A stretch of 64,000 nt of DNA from Alphaproteobacteria bacterium (GCA_028706255.1 JAQWBS010000002.1:1-64000); one strand, 5' to 3'; shown: positions 9,677-21,324, counted from the first letter of the stretch. Notes: generated by a model from the sequence alone, not told the origin. Numbers and translations: made by a program.

Positions 9677-12052
9677 ATGAAAATTAATCGCAATATTTTA
9701 TTCATTGCTAATGTTGAAAGTTGGAAAGAGGAACACCCTGCTTTTGCTGCCTTGGAAAAACTGGAAAGTGCTTTGCTTGAAATGAACTTTGAAATTAGTT
9801 TTGCTTGGTCGTTGAAAGAAGGGCTGACAGCCTTAAATGAAAGTCCAAAATATAGTGCAATCGGCATTTATTGGGACGTAAATAATAAACAAACTGAAAA
9901 AGAAGTTATGTCGCTGATTTCAACCATTCGCAGTCGAAATGATTCTTTGCCTATTTTTTTAATTGCTGAAAGAGACATTATGTCTGAACTTCCACTTCAC
10001 TTAATTAAAGAAGTGAAAGAATATATTTACCTCTTCTCCGAAACCCCTACTTTCACAGCTAATCGCATTCGCACAGCGATTTATCAATATAACAAACAGC
10101 TTCTGCCACCATATTTCAAAACGCTTAAAGACTTCACTGAAGATGGCGATTATTATTGGGATTGCCCAGGGCATATGGGAGGAATGGCTTATCTCAAACA
10201 CCCTGTTGGGGTTGAGTTTTTCAACTTCTTCGGCGAGAATATGTTTCGTGCAGATATTGGCGTTGCCACCGCAGAAATGGGCGATTATCTCATTCATGCA
10301 GGCCCTCCAAAAAAATCTGAAGAAATTGCTGCCGAACTCTTTGGGGCAGACTGGACATTTTACGCCCTCGCTGGTTCTTCAGGTTCAAACCGAATTGTCA
10401 CCCAAGGCGCTGTTGCCAAAGATGAAATTGCAGTGGTTGACCGTAATTGTCATAAATCGCTCAATCATGGCTTGACGCTTTCAGGAGCAAGACCTGTTTA
10501 TTTCAAACCAACCCGAAATGCTTATGGGTTAATTGGTCCAATTCCGAATCGTCGTTTGAAAAAGGCTCACATTGAGTCCCTCATCAAAAAAAGTGCGCTT
10601 TCCAAAGAAGCTGTTTGCAAAACACCTGCTTATGCTGTGGTCACAAACTGCACTTATGACGGCTTTTGCTATAATGCAACCAAAGTGGTTGATGAATTAA
10701 AAGACAGTGTTGCGAGAATTCACTTTGACGAGGCATGGTATGCTTATGCAAAATTTCACCCCATTTATAAAGACCGTTTTGCGATGGGGGTTAGTGATAA
10801 AATCAAAAATATGCCAACCCTGTTTGCTGTTCAATCAACACATAAAATGCTCCCTGCTCTTTCAATGGCATCAATGATTCACATTAAGAAAAGTGCTAGA
10901 GCTCCATTGGATTATGACGATTTCAACGACTCATTCATGATGCACAGCACAACTTCGCCATATTATCCAATTTTAGCCTCCATTGATGTTGCCGTGAATA
11001 TGATGCAGGGCAACTCAGGAAAATCTTTGGTTCAAGAATCAATTGAAGAAGCCGTGGCATTCCGTAAGGCGGTTGTTGCTGTGAAGCGTAAGCTGAAAGA
11101 AGAAAATTCGAAAGACTGGTTCTTTGATGTTTTCCAACCAACCGAAGTGAAATCTGCCAAAGACGGCAAAAAATTCAGCTTTGAAGAAGCCCCTATGAAA
11201 CTTCTTACGCAAGACCCAGACTGTTGGACACTCAAAAGCAACGAAAAATGGCACGGCTTTGCCAAAGAAGATGTTGAAGACATGGACGCCATGCTTGACC
11301 CTGTTAAAGTCACCCTCACCTGCCCAGGGGTGAATGCCGATGGTTCAATTGACAAAGTGGGAATCCCTGGTTGCGTGGTTACAAAATTCTTAGACGATAG
11401 AAGAACGGAAATTGCTCGCACAGGTGACTATACCTTACTTATCTTATTTTCTTGCGGGGTCACGAAAGGCAAATGGGGAACACTCATTGAAAGCCTGTTG
11501 GAATTTAAGCATCTTTATGACAGCAATGCGAAAGCAACTGATGCTATTCCTTCTTTGGCAAGTGTTTCTGAAAAATATGCCAAGATGACTTTGAAAGAGC
11601 TTTGCCAATCTATGCACCAAATGATGACAGATTATCAATTGATGAAACATAGTGCTGAAGCGGTGAGCATTGATCCTGAACCTGTTTTCACCCCTTCGGA
11701 AGCTTATCAACAAGTTTTGCGTTATAAGGCGGAACATATCAAACTCAAAGATTTTGCAGGCCGAATTGCTGCCTCTATGCTCGTTCCATATCCTCCAGGG
11801 ATTCCTGTTTTAATGCCAGGGGAAAGAGTGCCGAATAGCGACAAAGGCATTATTGGATATCTGAAAGCTTTGCAAGAATTTGATAAAAACTTCCCAGGAT
11901 TTGAACATGAACTGCAAGGCGTTAATGTTGATGAAAATGGCGAATTTTGGTTAAGAGCTTTGATTGAAGATGACAAAGGCACTAAAAACTTTAAAGAAAA
12001 ACCATTCCGTCAACGCAAACTTTCAACTGCCAACAAAAAAGGTCGTCAATAG
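9677..12052 (+). CDS. Orn/Lys/Arg decarboxylase class I (arginine/lysine/ornithine decarboxylase)
   Basis: N-terminal receiver-like wing, SGSNRIVTQG, FDEAWYAYAKFHPIY, STHKMLPALSMASMIH (PLP lysine). Confidence 0.92.
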   Translation: MKINRNILFIANVESWKEEHPAFAALEKLESALLEMNFEISFAWSLKEGLTALNESPKYSAIGIYWDVNNKQTEKEVMSLISTIRSRNDSLPIFLIAERDIMSELPLHLIKEVKEYIYLFSETPTFTANRIRTAIYQYNKQLLPPYFKTLKDFTEDGDYYWDCPGHMGGMAYLKHPVGVEFFNFFGENMFRADIGVATAEMGDYLIHAGPPKKSEEIAAELFGADWTFYALAGSSGSNRIVTQGAVAKDEIAVVDRNCHKSLNHGLTLSGARPVYFKPTRNAYGLIGPIPNRRLKKAHIESLIKKSALSKEAVCKTPAYAVVTNCTYDGFCYNATKVVDELKDSVARIHFDEAWYAYAKFHPIYKDRFAMGVSDKIKNMPTLFAVQSTHKMLPALSMASMIHIKKSARAPLDYDDFNDSFMMHSTTSPYYPILASIDVAVNMMQGNSGKSLVQESIEEAVAFRKAVVAVKRKLKEENSKDWFFDVFQPTEVKSAKDGKKFSFEEAPMKLLTQDPDCWTLKSNEKWHGFAKEDVEDMDAMLDPVKVTLTCPGVNADGSIDKVGIPGCVVTKFLDDRRTEIARTGDYTLLILFSCGVTKGKWGTLIESLLEFKHLYDSNAKATDAIPSLASVSEKYAKMTLKELCQSMHQMMTDYQLMKHSAEAVSIDPEPVFTPSEAYQQVLRYKAEHIKLKDFAGRIAASMLVPYPPGIPVLMPGERVPNSDKGIIGYLKALQEFDKNFPGFEHELQGVNVDENGEFWLRALIEDDKGTKNFKEKPFRQRKLSTANKKGRQ

Positions 12053-12082
12053 AAACAAAGAAACATATAGGAGATAAAATCT

Positions 12083-13558
12083 ATGTCTGATAATTCAAAA
12101 AAATCTGGAGCAGTCACAAAGCTTGGCTTCTTTGCCCTTGCAACCGTTGTGGTGAGTTCCATGCTTGGAGGTGGGGTTTATAGCCTTCCGCAAAACACTG
12201 CTCAAGCTTCAGCGGCAGGACCTGTAATTATTGCTTGGCTCATTGCCGGTTTCGGAATCTATTTCATTGCAAACTCTTTTCGCATTTTAGCAGATATTCG
12301 TCCCGATTTGAAATCTGGTGTTTATATGTATGCTCGTGAGGGGTTTGGACGTTTCATTGGCTTCATTGCCGCTTGGGGATATTGGCTGATGACGGTTTTT
12401 GGAAATGTTGCTTTCGCTGTTATCTTAATGGACGCCTTCAATTATTTCTTCCCAGGGGTTTTCACAGGTGGAAATAATCTCAACTCAATCATTGTTGGTT
12501 CAGTGCTCATTTGGATTTATTACTTTCTTGTTTTGAGAGGTGTGCAAAAAGCTAGCGTTATCAATGTGATTGGAACAGTGAGTAATATGTTGCCAATTTT
12601 CTTGTTTATTGCCATTTTAGGGTTTGCCTTTAGCTATACGCAATTTACAACAGATTTTTGGGGTAATTCTGCACCTTTAGCAGCACAAAATCTTGGTTCT
12701 GTTTCTGCCCAAATTAAAGCGCCGATGCTTGTGGCTCTGTGGTGCTTTATTGGTGTGGAAGGTGCGGTTGTGCTTTCAGGACGTGCAAAAAGCCCGAAAG
12801 ATGTTGGCAAAGCAACCTTGCTTGGCTTCGTGATTGCATTGGTGATTTATATGCTTTTATCCATTTTGCCGTTTGGCATCACTTCTCAACACAGCCTTGA
12901 AGGCATTTCAAACCCTTCAACGGCAGGTGTTTTGGAAATGGTCGTCGGTAAATGGGGAGCTTGGATGATGAACACGGGGCTCATTCTTTCCGTGCTTTCT
13001 AGTTGGCTTGCTTGGACATTGCTTTGTGCAGAAATTCCAATGGTTGCCGCTGAAAACGGAACTTTCCCTAAAGTTTTTGCAAAGACCAATGAGAACGGCA
13101 CTGCCAATTTTGCCTTGCTCATCAGCAGTATCATTATGCAAGCAGCCATGCTCTTGGTTTATTTTGCAAATGATGCGTGGAACACCATGCTCAGCATTTG
13201 CTCTTTGGTGATGCTTCCCGCCTATCTGACGACAACACTTTATCTTTATAAACTTTGTCGCACAGAGGAATATCGTCAATATGCCAAGAAGGGTTTCATT
13301 GCCGCAGCCATAAGCGGTGTGATTGGATTTGTCTTCTGCTTGTTTATGTTTTATGCGGGAGGTATGCAATATGTTCTGATGGTGCCAATTTTGCTCACCA
13401 TTGGCGTTCCACTTTTCGTTTGGTCACGTAAAGAGCAAATTGCCACAGGGGATAATGAACCAGTCTTTGCTGCAAAAGAACAGTTCTATCTGGCGGTGTT
13501 ATTAATCTTAGACATTTTAGCTCTTTACCTAGTTCTTTCCGACAAAGTTAAACTCTAA
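12083..13558 (+). CDS. APC-family basic amino acid/polyamine antiporter
   Basis: LGGGVYSLPQN, FIGVEGAVVLSGRAKSPKDVGKAT, ~12 TM; directly downstream of decarboxylase. Confidence 0.9.
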   Translation: MSDNSKKSGAVTKLGFFALATVVVSSMLGGGVYSLPQNTAQASAAGPVIIAWLIAGFGIYFIANSFRILADIRPDLKSGVYMYAREGFGRFIGFIAAWGYWLMTVFGNVAFAVILMDAFNYFFPGVFTGGNNLNSIIVGSVLIWIYYFLVLRGVQKASVINVIGTVSNMLPIFLFIAILGFAFSYTQFTTDFWGNSAPLAAQNLGSVSAQIKAPMLVALWCFIGVEGAVVLSGRAKSPKDVGKATLLGFVIALVIYMLLSILPFGITSQHSLEGISNPSTAGVLEMVVGKWGAWMMNTGLILSVLSSWLAWTLLCAEIPMVAAENGTFPKVFAKTNENGTANFALLISSIIMQAAMLLVYFANDAWNTMLSICSLVMLPAYLTTTLYLYKLCRTEEYRQYAKKGFIAAAISGVIGFVFCLFMFYAGGMQYVLMVPILLTIGVPLFVWSRKEQIATGDNEPVFAAKEQFYLAVLLILDILALYLVLSDKVKL

Positions 13559-13565
13559 GCGCTTA

Positions 13566-13602
13566 AAAAAGGCAGTCTGTGTTTAAGACTGCCTTTTTTA
13601 AT
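13566..13602. terminator. Terminator
   Basis: aaaaaaggcagtctgtgtttaagactgccttttttaa. Confidence 0.85.
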
Positions 13603-13614
13603 TTCTCAATGAAA

Positions 13615-13926
13615 TTATTTTTTCTTTTTCTTTTCCTCAATCTTTTCTTCAAGATGTTCCAGTGTCAAGCCATGCTTTTTCATGAAACCTGGGGGAACGA
13701 GAAAAAAGATAACAACGGCAACGGCAATGAGAATGACTGCATAGATAATGGCAATTGCCCCAACATATAAAATGATTAGACCTAAGATGATTCCTATAAT
13801 AACTTTTGCAGAATCCAATGACTTAGAAGCCTTCTCATTTTTATATAGGTCTTCTTTTTTATCACTCAAAAAAGAGAAAGCCTTTTGCACTAATTTTTGA
13901 AGTTTATTAAAATATTTATTTTCCAT
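13615..13926 (-). CDS. Small membrane protein, unknown
   Basis: 103-aa ORF, charged N-terminus, paired central hydrophobic stretch, Lys-rich tail. Confidence 0.6.
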   Translation of the reverse strand: MENKYFNKLQKLVQKAFSFLSDKKEDLYKNEKASKSLDSAKVIIGIILGLIILYVGAIAIIYAVILIAVAVVIFFLVPPGFMKKHGLTLEHLEEKIEEKKKKK

Positions 13927-14040
13927 AGTTTGACCTCGATAGAATTTTGTGACATCAATGATATATTCTCGCTTAAAAAGCTGAAAAATTAGTAAAAATT
14001 ATTATATTAAATATAAATATTCATTATTTGAGGTGAAAAT

Positions 14041-14694
14041 ATGCATAATCGAATTAAAAATCTCTTACTCAGACTACTTCCATATCTGATTTCCATTCTT
14101 TCAGGCGCTTTTATCTATCATCTTTCTATGCTTTATTTGGATAATAGTGACTTAAGCGTGCTTCTGATGAACATTGCCTCAACCTTGCTCAGCATTCCAA
14201 TTATGTTCATTTTCTATGAGCTTATTAATGAAATTTGCACTAAAAATCTTAACAACTCCATCAGTAAGGGACTCATTTTTGAAATTAATTATATCATTTC
14301 CGATTTAGTTAAAATTTTTCAACAACTCCTTGGCAGAGATGCTCCGCTTGACGAAGAAGAACTCTATTTACTTTTAAGTTCGAATCGTGAAGAAGTTGCA
14401 CAAAATTTAAGCTTAAGCAAAGATGCTATTGCTCTTTTAGATGCTGAACGCAAAAAACTTTTTGAATTCACCCACGGCAATTTTAATCTTTCCGTGCTTT
14501 CAGACCCGCAAATTAAGTCTTTGATGGCAATCATTCGCAATGTGACTATCATTTATAAAGAAGTCGACCGCAAAAAAATGCCCAACAAAGAATTAGTTGC
14601 TGAAAATTTATATCAGACCTTACAATCTATCTCTAAGTGGGTGTATTTGTGCGATGATGAAGATAGCATTCTCAATCATCACAGCATGGAATGA
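14041..14694 (+). CDS. Membrane-anchored protein, unknown (2 N-terminal TM + helical domain)
   Basis: 217-aa ORF with good context. Confidence 0.6.
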   Translation: MHNRIKNLLLRLLPYLISILSGAFIYHLSMLYLDNSDLSVLLMNIASTLLSIPIMFIFYELINEICTKNLNNSISKGLIFEINYIISDLVKIFQQLLGRDAPLDEEELYLLLSSNREEVAQNLSLSKDAIALLDAERKKLFEFTHGNFNLSVLSDPQIKSLMAIIRNVTIIYKEVDRKKMPNKELVAENLYQTLQSISKWVYLCDDEDSILNHHSME

Positions 14695-14780
14695 CGCATT
14701 TGTTTTTATTTTGTTCTTTTTTTATATTGCTTTTTTGAAGAAGTGTCATTATATTCTAGTCTTCAGATAAGGGAATTAAA

Positions 14781-17591
14781 ATGAGCGACAAAATTGAAAT
14801 CAGAGGTGCAAGGCAGCACAACCTTAAAAACATAGACATCAGCATTCCGAAGAACAAGCTGGTGGTGATTACGGGGCTTTCTGGCTCGGGAAAGTCTTCC
14901 CTCGCCTTTGACACAATTTATGCCGAAGGACAAAGAAGATATGTGGAAAGCTTGTCTTCTTATGCCCGCCAATTCTTAGAATTAACCAGCAAACCTGATG
15001 TCGACTCCATTGAAGGACTTTCCCCTGCTATTTCAATTGAACAAAAGACCACCTCTCACAATCCTCGTTCCATTGTCGGCACGGTGACCGAAATTTATGA
15101 CTATATGCGTCTGCTTTGGGCAAGAGTTGGCATTCCTTATTCCCCTGCAACAGGGCTTCCCATCGAATCTCAGACTGTTTCTCAGATGGTGGATAAAATT
15201 ATGGAAATGGGAAACGGCACAAAACTGATGATTCTAGCGCCCATTGCTCGGGGAAAAAAAGGGGAGTTTAAAAAAGAATTCGATGCTTTGCGTCGTCAAG
15301 GTTTCCAAAGACTTAAAGTTGATAATGAAATTTATGATATCGAAGAATTGCCGGAGCTAAATAAAAATCAAAAACACGACATTGAAGTTGTGGTTGACCG
15401 AATCATTGTCAAAGAAGAGATTGAACAACGACTTGCTCAATCCATTGAAACGGCACTCAAACTCAGCGACGGCATTATCTATGCAGAAAATATGGAAACT
15501 GCTGAAAAAACAACTTTTTCCGCAAAATTTGCTTGCCCTGTTTCAGGCTTTACGATTGAAGAAATTGAACCTCGCTTATTTTCTTTCAATAATCCTCATG
15601 GGGCTTGTCCACACTGTGACGGAATCGGTGCAAGGCTTTATATGAACCCTGATTTAATTGTTCCCAATGAAAATTTGACCATTTCACAAGGGGCAATTGC
15701 AGCTTGGGGCTCAAATGGCAGCTCCTTTTATATGCAGGCACTCAATTCTTTGGCGGATTTCCTAAATATCTCAACAAAAACCCCATGGAAAGACCTTCCA
15801 CAAGAAGCCAAAGATGTCATTTTATATGGTTCCGGCGATGTTTCCGTACCAATGTATTATTCGAAATTCGTCACAGATAAACCTTTTGAAGGCGTGGTGA
15901 ATAACCTTGAACGCAAATTTTTGGAAACAGAATCTGCAATGATGCGAGAAGAATATGCCAAATTTCAAAGTGCTGCTCCTTGTGAATTTTGCTCTGGGAA
16001 AAGACTTCGCCCCGAAGCTTTGGCCGTTAAAATTTGCGGATTAGACATTATGGATGTTTGCGAAATGTCCATTGTTAAAGCCCTTGCATGGTTTCGAAAA
16101 ATTCCTGATGAGCTTTCACAAAAACGTTTAGAAATTGCTTCTAAAATTTTGAAAGAGATTGTTGAACGACTCACTTTTTTGCAAAATGTTGGGCTTGGCT
16201 ACCTCACCCTTTCTCGCCAGTCAGGCAGTCTTTCTGGTGGGGAAGCGCAACGCATTCGACTTGCTTCTCAAATTGGGTCAGGCTTAACAGGGGTGCTTTA
16301 TGTTTTGGATGAACCGTCTATTGGGCTTCATCAAAGAGATAATGACCGCTTGTTGGAAACACTGACCAGACTTCGTGACATTGGCAATTCGGTGATTGTG
16401 GTGGAGCATGATGAAGATGCCATTAAAACGGCAGATTTTCTCATCGACATTGGCCCTGGAGCTGGAATCAACGGCGGGCAGATTATGGCCCAAGGCACAG
16501 CCGACGAAGTTTTGAAGAATCCAAATAGTTTGACAGCAAAATATATTACAGGCGAAAAGAAAATTGAAGTTCCTAAAAAAAGACGTAAAGGAAATGGCAA
16601 GTTTATTGGTCTTAAAGGGGCAAAAACCAACAACTTAAAAAATGTTGATGTCAAAATTCCACTTGGCACGATGACTTGTGTGACGGGTGTTTCAGGCAGT
16701 GGCAAATCATCATTGATTTTAGAAACCCTTTACAAAGCATTGAATAAGGAACTCAATAAAAGCAAAGAGCCTGCGGGAATTTATGACAAAGTGCTTGGTG
16801 CTGAGCATATTGATAAAATCATCGACATTGACCAATCGCCAATTGGCAGAACGCCTCGTTCGAATCCTGTGACTTATACGGGCGTTTTCACCAACATTCG
16901 AGATTGGTATGCCAACCTCCCCGAATCCAAAGCCAGAGGCTATAATGCAGGTCGCTTTTCCTTCAACGTCGTTGGCGGAAGATGTGAAGCTTGCAAAGGC
17001 GACGGCGTGACAAAAATTGAAATGCACTTTTTGCCCGACGTTTATGTTGAATGCGATGTCTGCAAAGGCAAACGTTTTAATCGTGAAACTTTGGAAGTGA
17101 AGTATAAAGATAAGTCTATTGCCGACGTTTTGGAAATGTCTGTTGATGAGGCATATAAATTTTTTGAGGCAATTCCTTCCATTAAAAATAAGTTGGAGCT
17201 TCTTAAACGTGTGGGCTTGGGCTATATCAAACTTGGACAACAGGCAACAACGCTTTCTGGTGGTGAAGCCCAAAGAATTAAACTTTCCAAAGAACTTTCA
17301 AAAAGAGCAACTGGAAAAACACTTTACATTCTTGATGAGCCAACGACGGGACTTCATTTTGAAGACATTAATAATTTGCTGAAAGTTTTGCAGGAACTCG
17401 TCGACCAAGGAAATTCCGTTGTGATTATTGAGCATAATCTTGACGTGATTAAAGTTGCCGACTATCTGATTGATATTGGCCCTGAAGGTGGCGACGGTGG
17501 CGGAGAGATTGTCGCACAAGGCACACCAGAAGAAGTGGCAAAATGTGAAAAAAGCTATACGGCAAAATATTTAAGAGAAAAATTGAAGTAG
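14781..17591 (+). CDS. uvrA: Excinuclease ABC subunit A
   Basis: [66 protein letters not shown]; two ABC cassettes and Zn-binding CxxC pairs. Confidence 0.99.
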   Translation: MSDKIEIRGARQHNLKNIDISIPKNKLVVITGLSGSGKSSLAFDTIYAEGQRRYVESLSSYARQFLELTSKPDVDSIEGLSPAISIEQKTTSHNPRSIVGTVTEIYDYMRLLWARVGIPYSPATGLPIESQTVSQMVDKIMEMGNGTKLMILAPIARGKKGEFKKEFDALRRQGFQRLKVDNEIYDIEELPELNKNQKHDIEVVVDRIIVKEEIEQRLAQSIETALKLSDGIIYAENMETAEKTTFSAKFACPVSGFTIEEIEPRLFSFNNPHGACPHCDGIGARLYMNPDLIVPNENLTISQGAIAAWGSNGSSFYMQALNSLADFLNISTKTPWKDLPQEAKDVILYGSGDVSVPMYYSKFVTDKPFEGVVNNLERKFLETESAMMREEYAKFQSAAPCEFCSGKRLRPEALAVKICGLDIMDVCEMSIVKALAWFRKIPDELSQKRLEIASKILKEIVERLTFLQNVGLGYLTLSRQSGSLSGGEAQRIRLASQIGSGLTGVLYVLDEPSIGLHQRDNDRLLETLTRLRDIGNSVIVVEHDEDAIKTADFLIDIGPGAGINGGQIMAQGTADEVLKNPNSLTAKYITGEKKIEVPKKRRKGNGKFIGLKGAKTNNLKNVDVKIPLGTMTCVTGVSGSGKSSLILETLYKALNKELNKSKEPAGIYDKVLGAEHIDKIIDIDQSPIGRTPRSNPVTYTGVFTNIRDWYANLPESKARGYNAGRFSFNVVGGRCEACKGDGVTKIEMHFLPDVYVECDVCKGKRFNRETLEVKYKDKSIADVLEMSVDEAYKFFEAIPSIKNKLELLKRVGLGYIKLGQQATTLSGGEAQRIKLSKELSKRATGKTLYILDEPTTGLHFEDINNLLKVLQELVDQGNSVVIIEHNLDVIKVADYLIDIGPEGGDGGGEIVAQGTPEEVAKCEKSYTAKYLREKLK

Positions 17592-17619
17592 GCAAAGCAC
17601 AATAAAAGGAAATATTTAT

Positions 17620-18429
17620 ATGTTCAAAAAAATTGGGAGAAATGACGCTATTTTCAAATCTGAATTGTTTTTGAGAGATGTAATTGCTTTTAATGTGATG
17701 ATTTCAATTCTTGATGACATCAATAAATATCCTAGCCCAAAAATCTTTTCAAATGGCTCTAACTGTGTTGTTGTGAATAGCGATTCTGAACATCCTGTCC
17801 TTGTTTGGACAGCAGACCAATTCACAGACTTTGAAAGCTTAACTCAGCTTATTCAACAAGAATTTTATAAAAACAACCCTTTGAAAATTATATCAAAATT
17901 TATTTTTTTTGAATTTATTAAAACTGAAAATAAATTTTCTGTTGTAGATATTGAAACGCTTGGGGTATATGAATGTTGCAAACTAAACAACATTGAATAT
18001 GTTGGTTTCCCAGATAATATTAAAACAGAAGAAGTTTTGCTTGTTGCAGAGCTCCTTGCTTTGTTTGGAACAGAAACAGGCACAGATAAGAATGCAACAA
18101 CAGAAAAATATATTGATTTAGCTCAAGAATTTGTCACTAGCTCCTTAAATAAAGCATGGAGAAATAAACAGGGTAAAATTGTGGCTCTTACAAAATTAAA
18201 AGTTTCCGAAGATTATGTAAGAGCGGGTCATGTGATTACAACACCTGAAGAAAGAGGAAAGTCATATGCCAAAATGCTTGTTCACTATATGACCAATCAT
18301 GCTATGCACCTCGGAAAAAAACCAGTTCTATATACGGACTATAATTACTCAGCATCTAATAAATGTTATATGGCTGTGGGTTATGAATATCTTTGTACAA
18401 TTGCAAATTATGAATTAGAAAATATCTAG
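17620..18429 (+). CDS. GNAT-family N-acetyltransferase
   Basis: RAGHVITTPEERGKSYAKMLVHYMTNHA...LYTDYNYSASNKCYMAVGYEYL. Confidence 0.8.
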   Translation: MFKKIGRNDAIFKSELFLRDVIAFNVMISILDDINKYPSPKIFSNGSNCVVVNSDSEHPVLVWTADQFTDFESLTQLIQQEFYKNNPLKIISKFIFFEFIKTENKFSVVDIETLGVYECCKLNNIEYVGFPDNIKTEEVLLVAELLALFGTETGTDKNATTEKYIDLAQEFVTSSLNKAWRNKQGKIVALTKLKVSEDYVRAGHVITTPEERGKSYAKMLVHYMTNHAMHLGKKPVLYTDYNYSASNKCYMAVGYEYLCTIANYELENI

Positions 18430-18619
18430 TATTCTTGATGATGCTATGACAATAAGGCAAGATTTCTCATTGACGATGTCAATTTCGAAATGACAATAAT
18501 TTTTGTCACCTTGATTGCTTTTTTCCTTATCCTCTTGCCCCTTGTCATCTTGTTTTTCATGTCACCTCGGCTGAACCCTCTCTCTGCGTCTCGACCGCCC
18601 TTCTCTCTGTCATCTCGAC

Positions 18620-18870
18620 TATCCCCTCGCCCCGTCATCTCGACTAAGCGAAGCGAACGGAGAGATATTGCCATTAGGATTCATTGTTTGATTGGATTGC
18701 CACGCTTCGCTCGCAATGACAGGGAGAAGTCGGAAATACCTATTACCTAATGCCCACACCCTCGCAATGACAATTTTTTGCCCTGTCATATTCGGGCTTG
18801 ACCCGAATATCCATCTTATTCTTGCTCCCATCCAAAGTGGATTCCCAATCAAGTTGGGAATGACAGGGAA
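18620..18870. repeat. Cluster of intergenic palindromic repeats (RPE/REP-like)
   Basis: ctcgactaagcgaagcgaacggagag; attgccacgcttcgctcgcaatgacaggg; atattcgggcttgacccgaatat; attcccaatcaagttgggaat. Confidence 0.75.
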
Positions 18871-18987
18871 GAATAGATAATGATAACGAATCTATGCCAT
18901 CAAAAGAAGACGAGAAAATTCTCGTCTTCTTTTATTTTTGTTCGCTGTTCCCTCTTTAGTGGGGAACAGTTATTAAGCTTAACTCAC

Positions 18988-19524
18988 CTATTTAGGCTCA
19001 GCTTTTTTCATTCTTCGACCTTCTTTATGGCGTGGAAAATCTCTGCCTTTGAACTTCTCTTTATGTTCAGCCTTAATTTTTTCTAATTTAGCTTTTTGTT
19101 CTGGTGTCAAGATAGCTTCAAATTCTGCCATATTTTCTTTTCTCAACTCGTCCATCTTTTCACGAACTTCTTGCATTTCCTTCATCAAAGGCTCAACCTT
19201 TTTACGTCCTTCCTCACGAATTTCCTTGGCTTTGGTTTGTTGTTCTTCTGTCAATCCCAATTCTGCTGCCATTTTCTTTTCCATTTTTTCACGCATTTCA
19301 GGGGTTGGCTTAGGACCTCTTCTGTCACGACCAAACTCCTTATCCATTTCATCTAATCTCGCTTGACTTTTTTCAACGCTATCTCCAAATTGATGAGGCT
19401 CTCCAAATTCTGGTTTCTCAATTTTTGGCGGATTATATGGATGATTATCTTCTGCGGCTTGCACAGAACCCAACCCAAATAAAATCCCTGTTGCACAAAC
19501 AGATGCTAACAATATTTTTTTCAT
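18988..19524 (-). CDS. Periplasmic Spy/CpxP-like (LTxxQ) protein
   Basis: Signal peptide; ELGLTEEQQTKAKEIREEGRKKVEPLMKEMQEVREKMDELRKENMAEFEAILTPEQKAKLEKIK. Confidence 0.75.
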   Translation of the reverse strand: MKKILLASVCATGILFGLGSVQAAEDNHPYNPPKIEKPEFGEPHQFGDSVEKSQARLDEMDKEFGRDRRGPKPTPEMREKMEKKMAAELGLTEEQQTKAKEIREEGRKKVEPLMKEMQEVREKMDELRKENMAEFEAILTPEQKAKLEKIKAEHKEKFKGRDFPRHKEGRRMKKAEPK

Positions 19525-20021
19525 TATTCTTCTCCTTTTAAAAACTGTAATTTTTCACTTAAAATTTTTCGGGCATTAAAAAGTCTGGATTTAATTGTTC
19601 CAATAGGTAGCCCTGTTTTTTTAGATATTTCTTCATAACTCAATTCTTCAAACTCAAACAGATAAACTATCTTTCTCATTTTTAACGGCAAACTATCCAC
19701 CGCTTTCAGAATAATTTTCTGTCTTTGTTTCGCTTCAAGTTCTTCTTCCTGTTTTGCCTTGGTCGAAATATTTTCCAAAATGTCTTCATCACTCACTTGC
19801 ACGGCATTTTCTTTGAAACTTCTTGAACGGAAATAGTCTCGACACACGTTTGAGGTAATGACTGAAATCCAGTGGCTAAATTTTCCCTCTTCCTTATATG
19901 AATCCAAGTTTCGCCAAGCCTTGATGTAAACCTCTTGTTCAACATCTTCATTATAAGACCCTGTCAATTTTCTGATGATTGATTTGACAAGCTTCTTATT
20001 TTCTTCAATCAGTTTTTTCAT
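19524..20021 (-). CDS. ECF sigma-70 family RNA polymerase sigma factor
   Basis: EDVEQEVYIKAWRNLDSY (region 2), LSYEEISKKTGLPIGTIKSRLFNARK (region 4). Confidence 0.93.
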   Translation of the reverse strand: MKKLIEENKKLVKSIIRKLTGSYNEDVEQEVYIKAWRNLDSYKEEGKFSHWISVITSNVCRDYFRSRSFKENAVQVSDEDILENISTKAKQEEELEAKQRQKIILKAVDSLPLKMRKIVYLFEFEELSYEEISKKTGLPIGTIKSRLFNARKILSEKLQFLKGEE

Positions 20022-20025
20022 CTGC

Positions 20026-20292
20026 TTACACCATCAACAGACCAAAATCGTCAATAGGAAGCCCCATATCTTCAATGACCGAACCTGTTTCAGTTAAATA
20101 AACTTGTTCATCAAAAGAAGTTGAATAAAGAGAATATTCAAAACTTGTGGCATTTTTGCTTTGTGGATAGAAAAGGCTCAGCATTCCAACACAAAGGAAA
20201 ACCGAAAGCGAGGCTTTAATCCGATTGTTTCGTCTTTTGCGAGCGAAATATATCGGCTTAGCTTCTTTAAGTATTTTTGAAAGATTATCCAT
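20026..20292 (-). CDS. Short single-TM protein, putative anti-sigma factor
   Basis: 88 aa, cytoplasmic N-terminus + one TM, immediately 5' of sigma gene. Confidence 0.5.
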   Translation of the reverse strand: MDNLSKILKEAKPIYFARKRRNNRIKASLSVFLCVGMLSLFYPQSKNATSFEYSLYSTSFDEQVYLTETGSVIEDMGLPIDDFGLLMV

Positions 20293-20358
20293 ATTTTTTC
20301 TCCTTACATAAGAGTATAACGAAAGAGATAAAGATAAAGTTCATTTTTATTTTAAATT

Positions 20359-21324
20359 TTAAGCAGCGAACTTTTTGGCTTGAGCATTTTTCCAAGCGAC
20401 AAATTTTTCAATGCCTTCCTTGAAAGTTGTGCTTGGGTTGTATCCCAATAAACTGTTTGCTTTAGACCAATCGCAAATTGTTTTTTCCACATCACCCATT
20501 TGCATTGGCAAAACCTCAATCTTAGCTCTTTTCGCCAACACATCTTCAATGGTTTCAATCATTCTTTTCAAAGTGATTGGTTCTCCACCACCAATGTTGA
20601 TAATTTCATATGGTGTTTTGTCATAGTGAATGGCAGAAATAACCCCAGTAACAATGTCATCAACATAAGTGTAATCTCTCATTGTGCCACCATTTCCATA
20701 CATTTGAATTGGTTGATTATTTTCAATTTTTTCAACAAATTTACGGATGGCTAAGTCTGGTCTTTGTCTTGGACCATAAACCGTAAAGAAACGAAGACAA
20801 ACCGCAGAAAGTCCGTAAAGTTTATGATAGGTGTAAACAAATTGTTCTGCGGCAGATTTTGCTGCTGCGTAAGGAGAAATTGGCTCGGTGACTTTTAAAT
20901 CTTCAGAAAACAAACTTTCTTTGCAATTACCGTAAACTGAACTTGAAGAAGCAAAAACTAATTTCTTCACATTAAAGTCTTTCATCAACTCCATTAAGAC
21001 AACTGATCCCAAAACATTCGTTTCAACATATGATTCAGGCTTTTCAATGGAAGGGCGAACCCCTGCACGAGCAGCAAGGTGAACAACTGCAGAAATCTCG
21101 TTTTCCTCAAAAACGTGACGCAAGCTTTGCTTATCGCAAATATCTAAGCGATAGAGCTTATAATTTGGATTGTGCAAATTATGGGCAACATTCTCTTCTT
21201 TGATTTTGACATCATAATAATCATTAAAATTATCAACCACCACAACTTTATTCCCCTGCTTCAGCAATTCATCTGCCAAATTAGAGCCAATAAAACCAGC
21301 AGCACCTGTTATGAGTATTGTCAT
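20359..21324 (-). CDS. NAD-dependent epimerase (UDP-glucuronate 4-epimerase-like)
   Basis: ILITGAAGFIGSNLADELL...SSSSVYGNCKESLFSE..YAAAKSAAEQ. Confidence 0.93.
   Translation of the reverse strand: MTILITGAAGFIGSNLADELLKQGNKVVVVDNFNDYYDVKIKEENVAHNLHNPNYKLYRLDICDKQSLRHVFEENEISAVVHLAARAGVRPSIEKPESYVETNVLGSVVLMELMKDFNVKKLVFASSSSVYGNCKESLFSEDLKVTEPISPYAAAKSAAEQFVYTYHKLYGLSAVCLRFFTVYGPRQRPDLAIRKFVEKIENNQPIQMYGNGGTMRDYTYVDDIVTGVISAIHYDKTPYEIINIGGGEPITLKRMIETIEDVLAKRAKIEVLPMQMGDVEKTICDWSKANSLLGYNPSTTFKEGIEKFVAWKNAQAKKFAA

Noticed and set aside
18619-18852. 77-aa ORF in repeat cluster
   Set aside because: Translation such as VIASEAWQSN is the hallmark of palindromic repeat DNA, not a gene.
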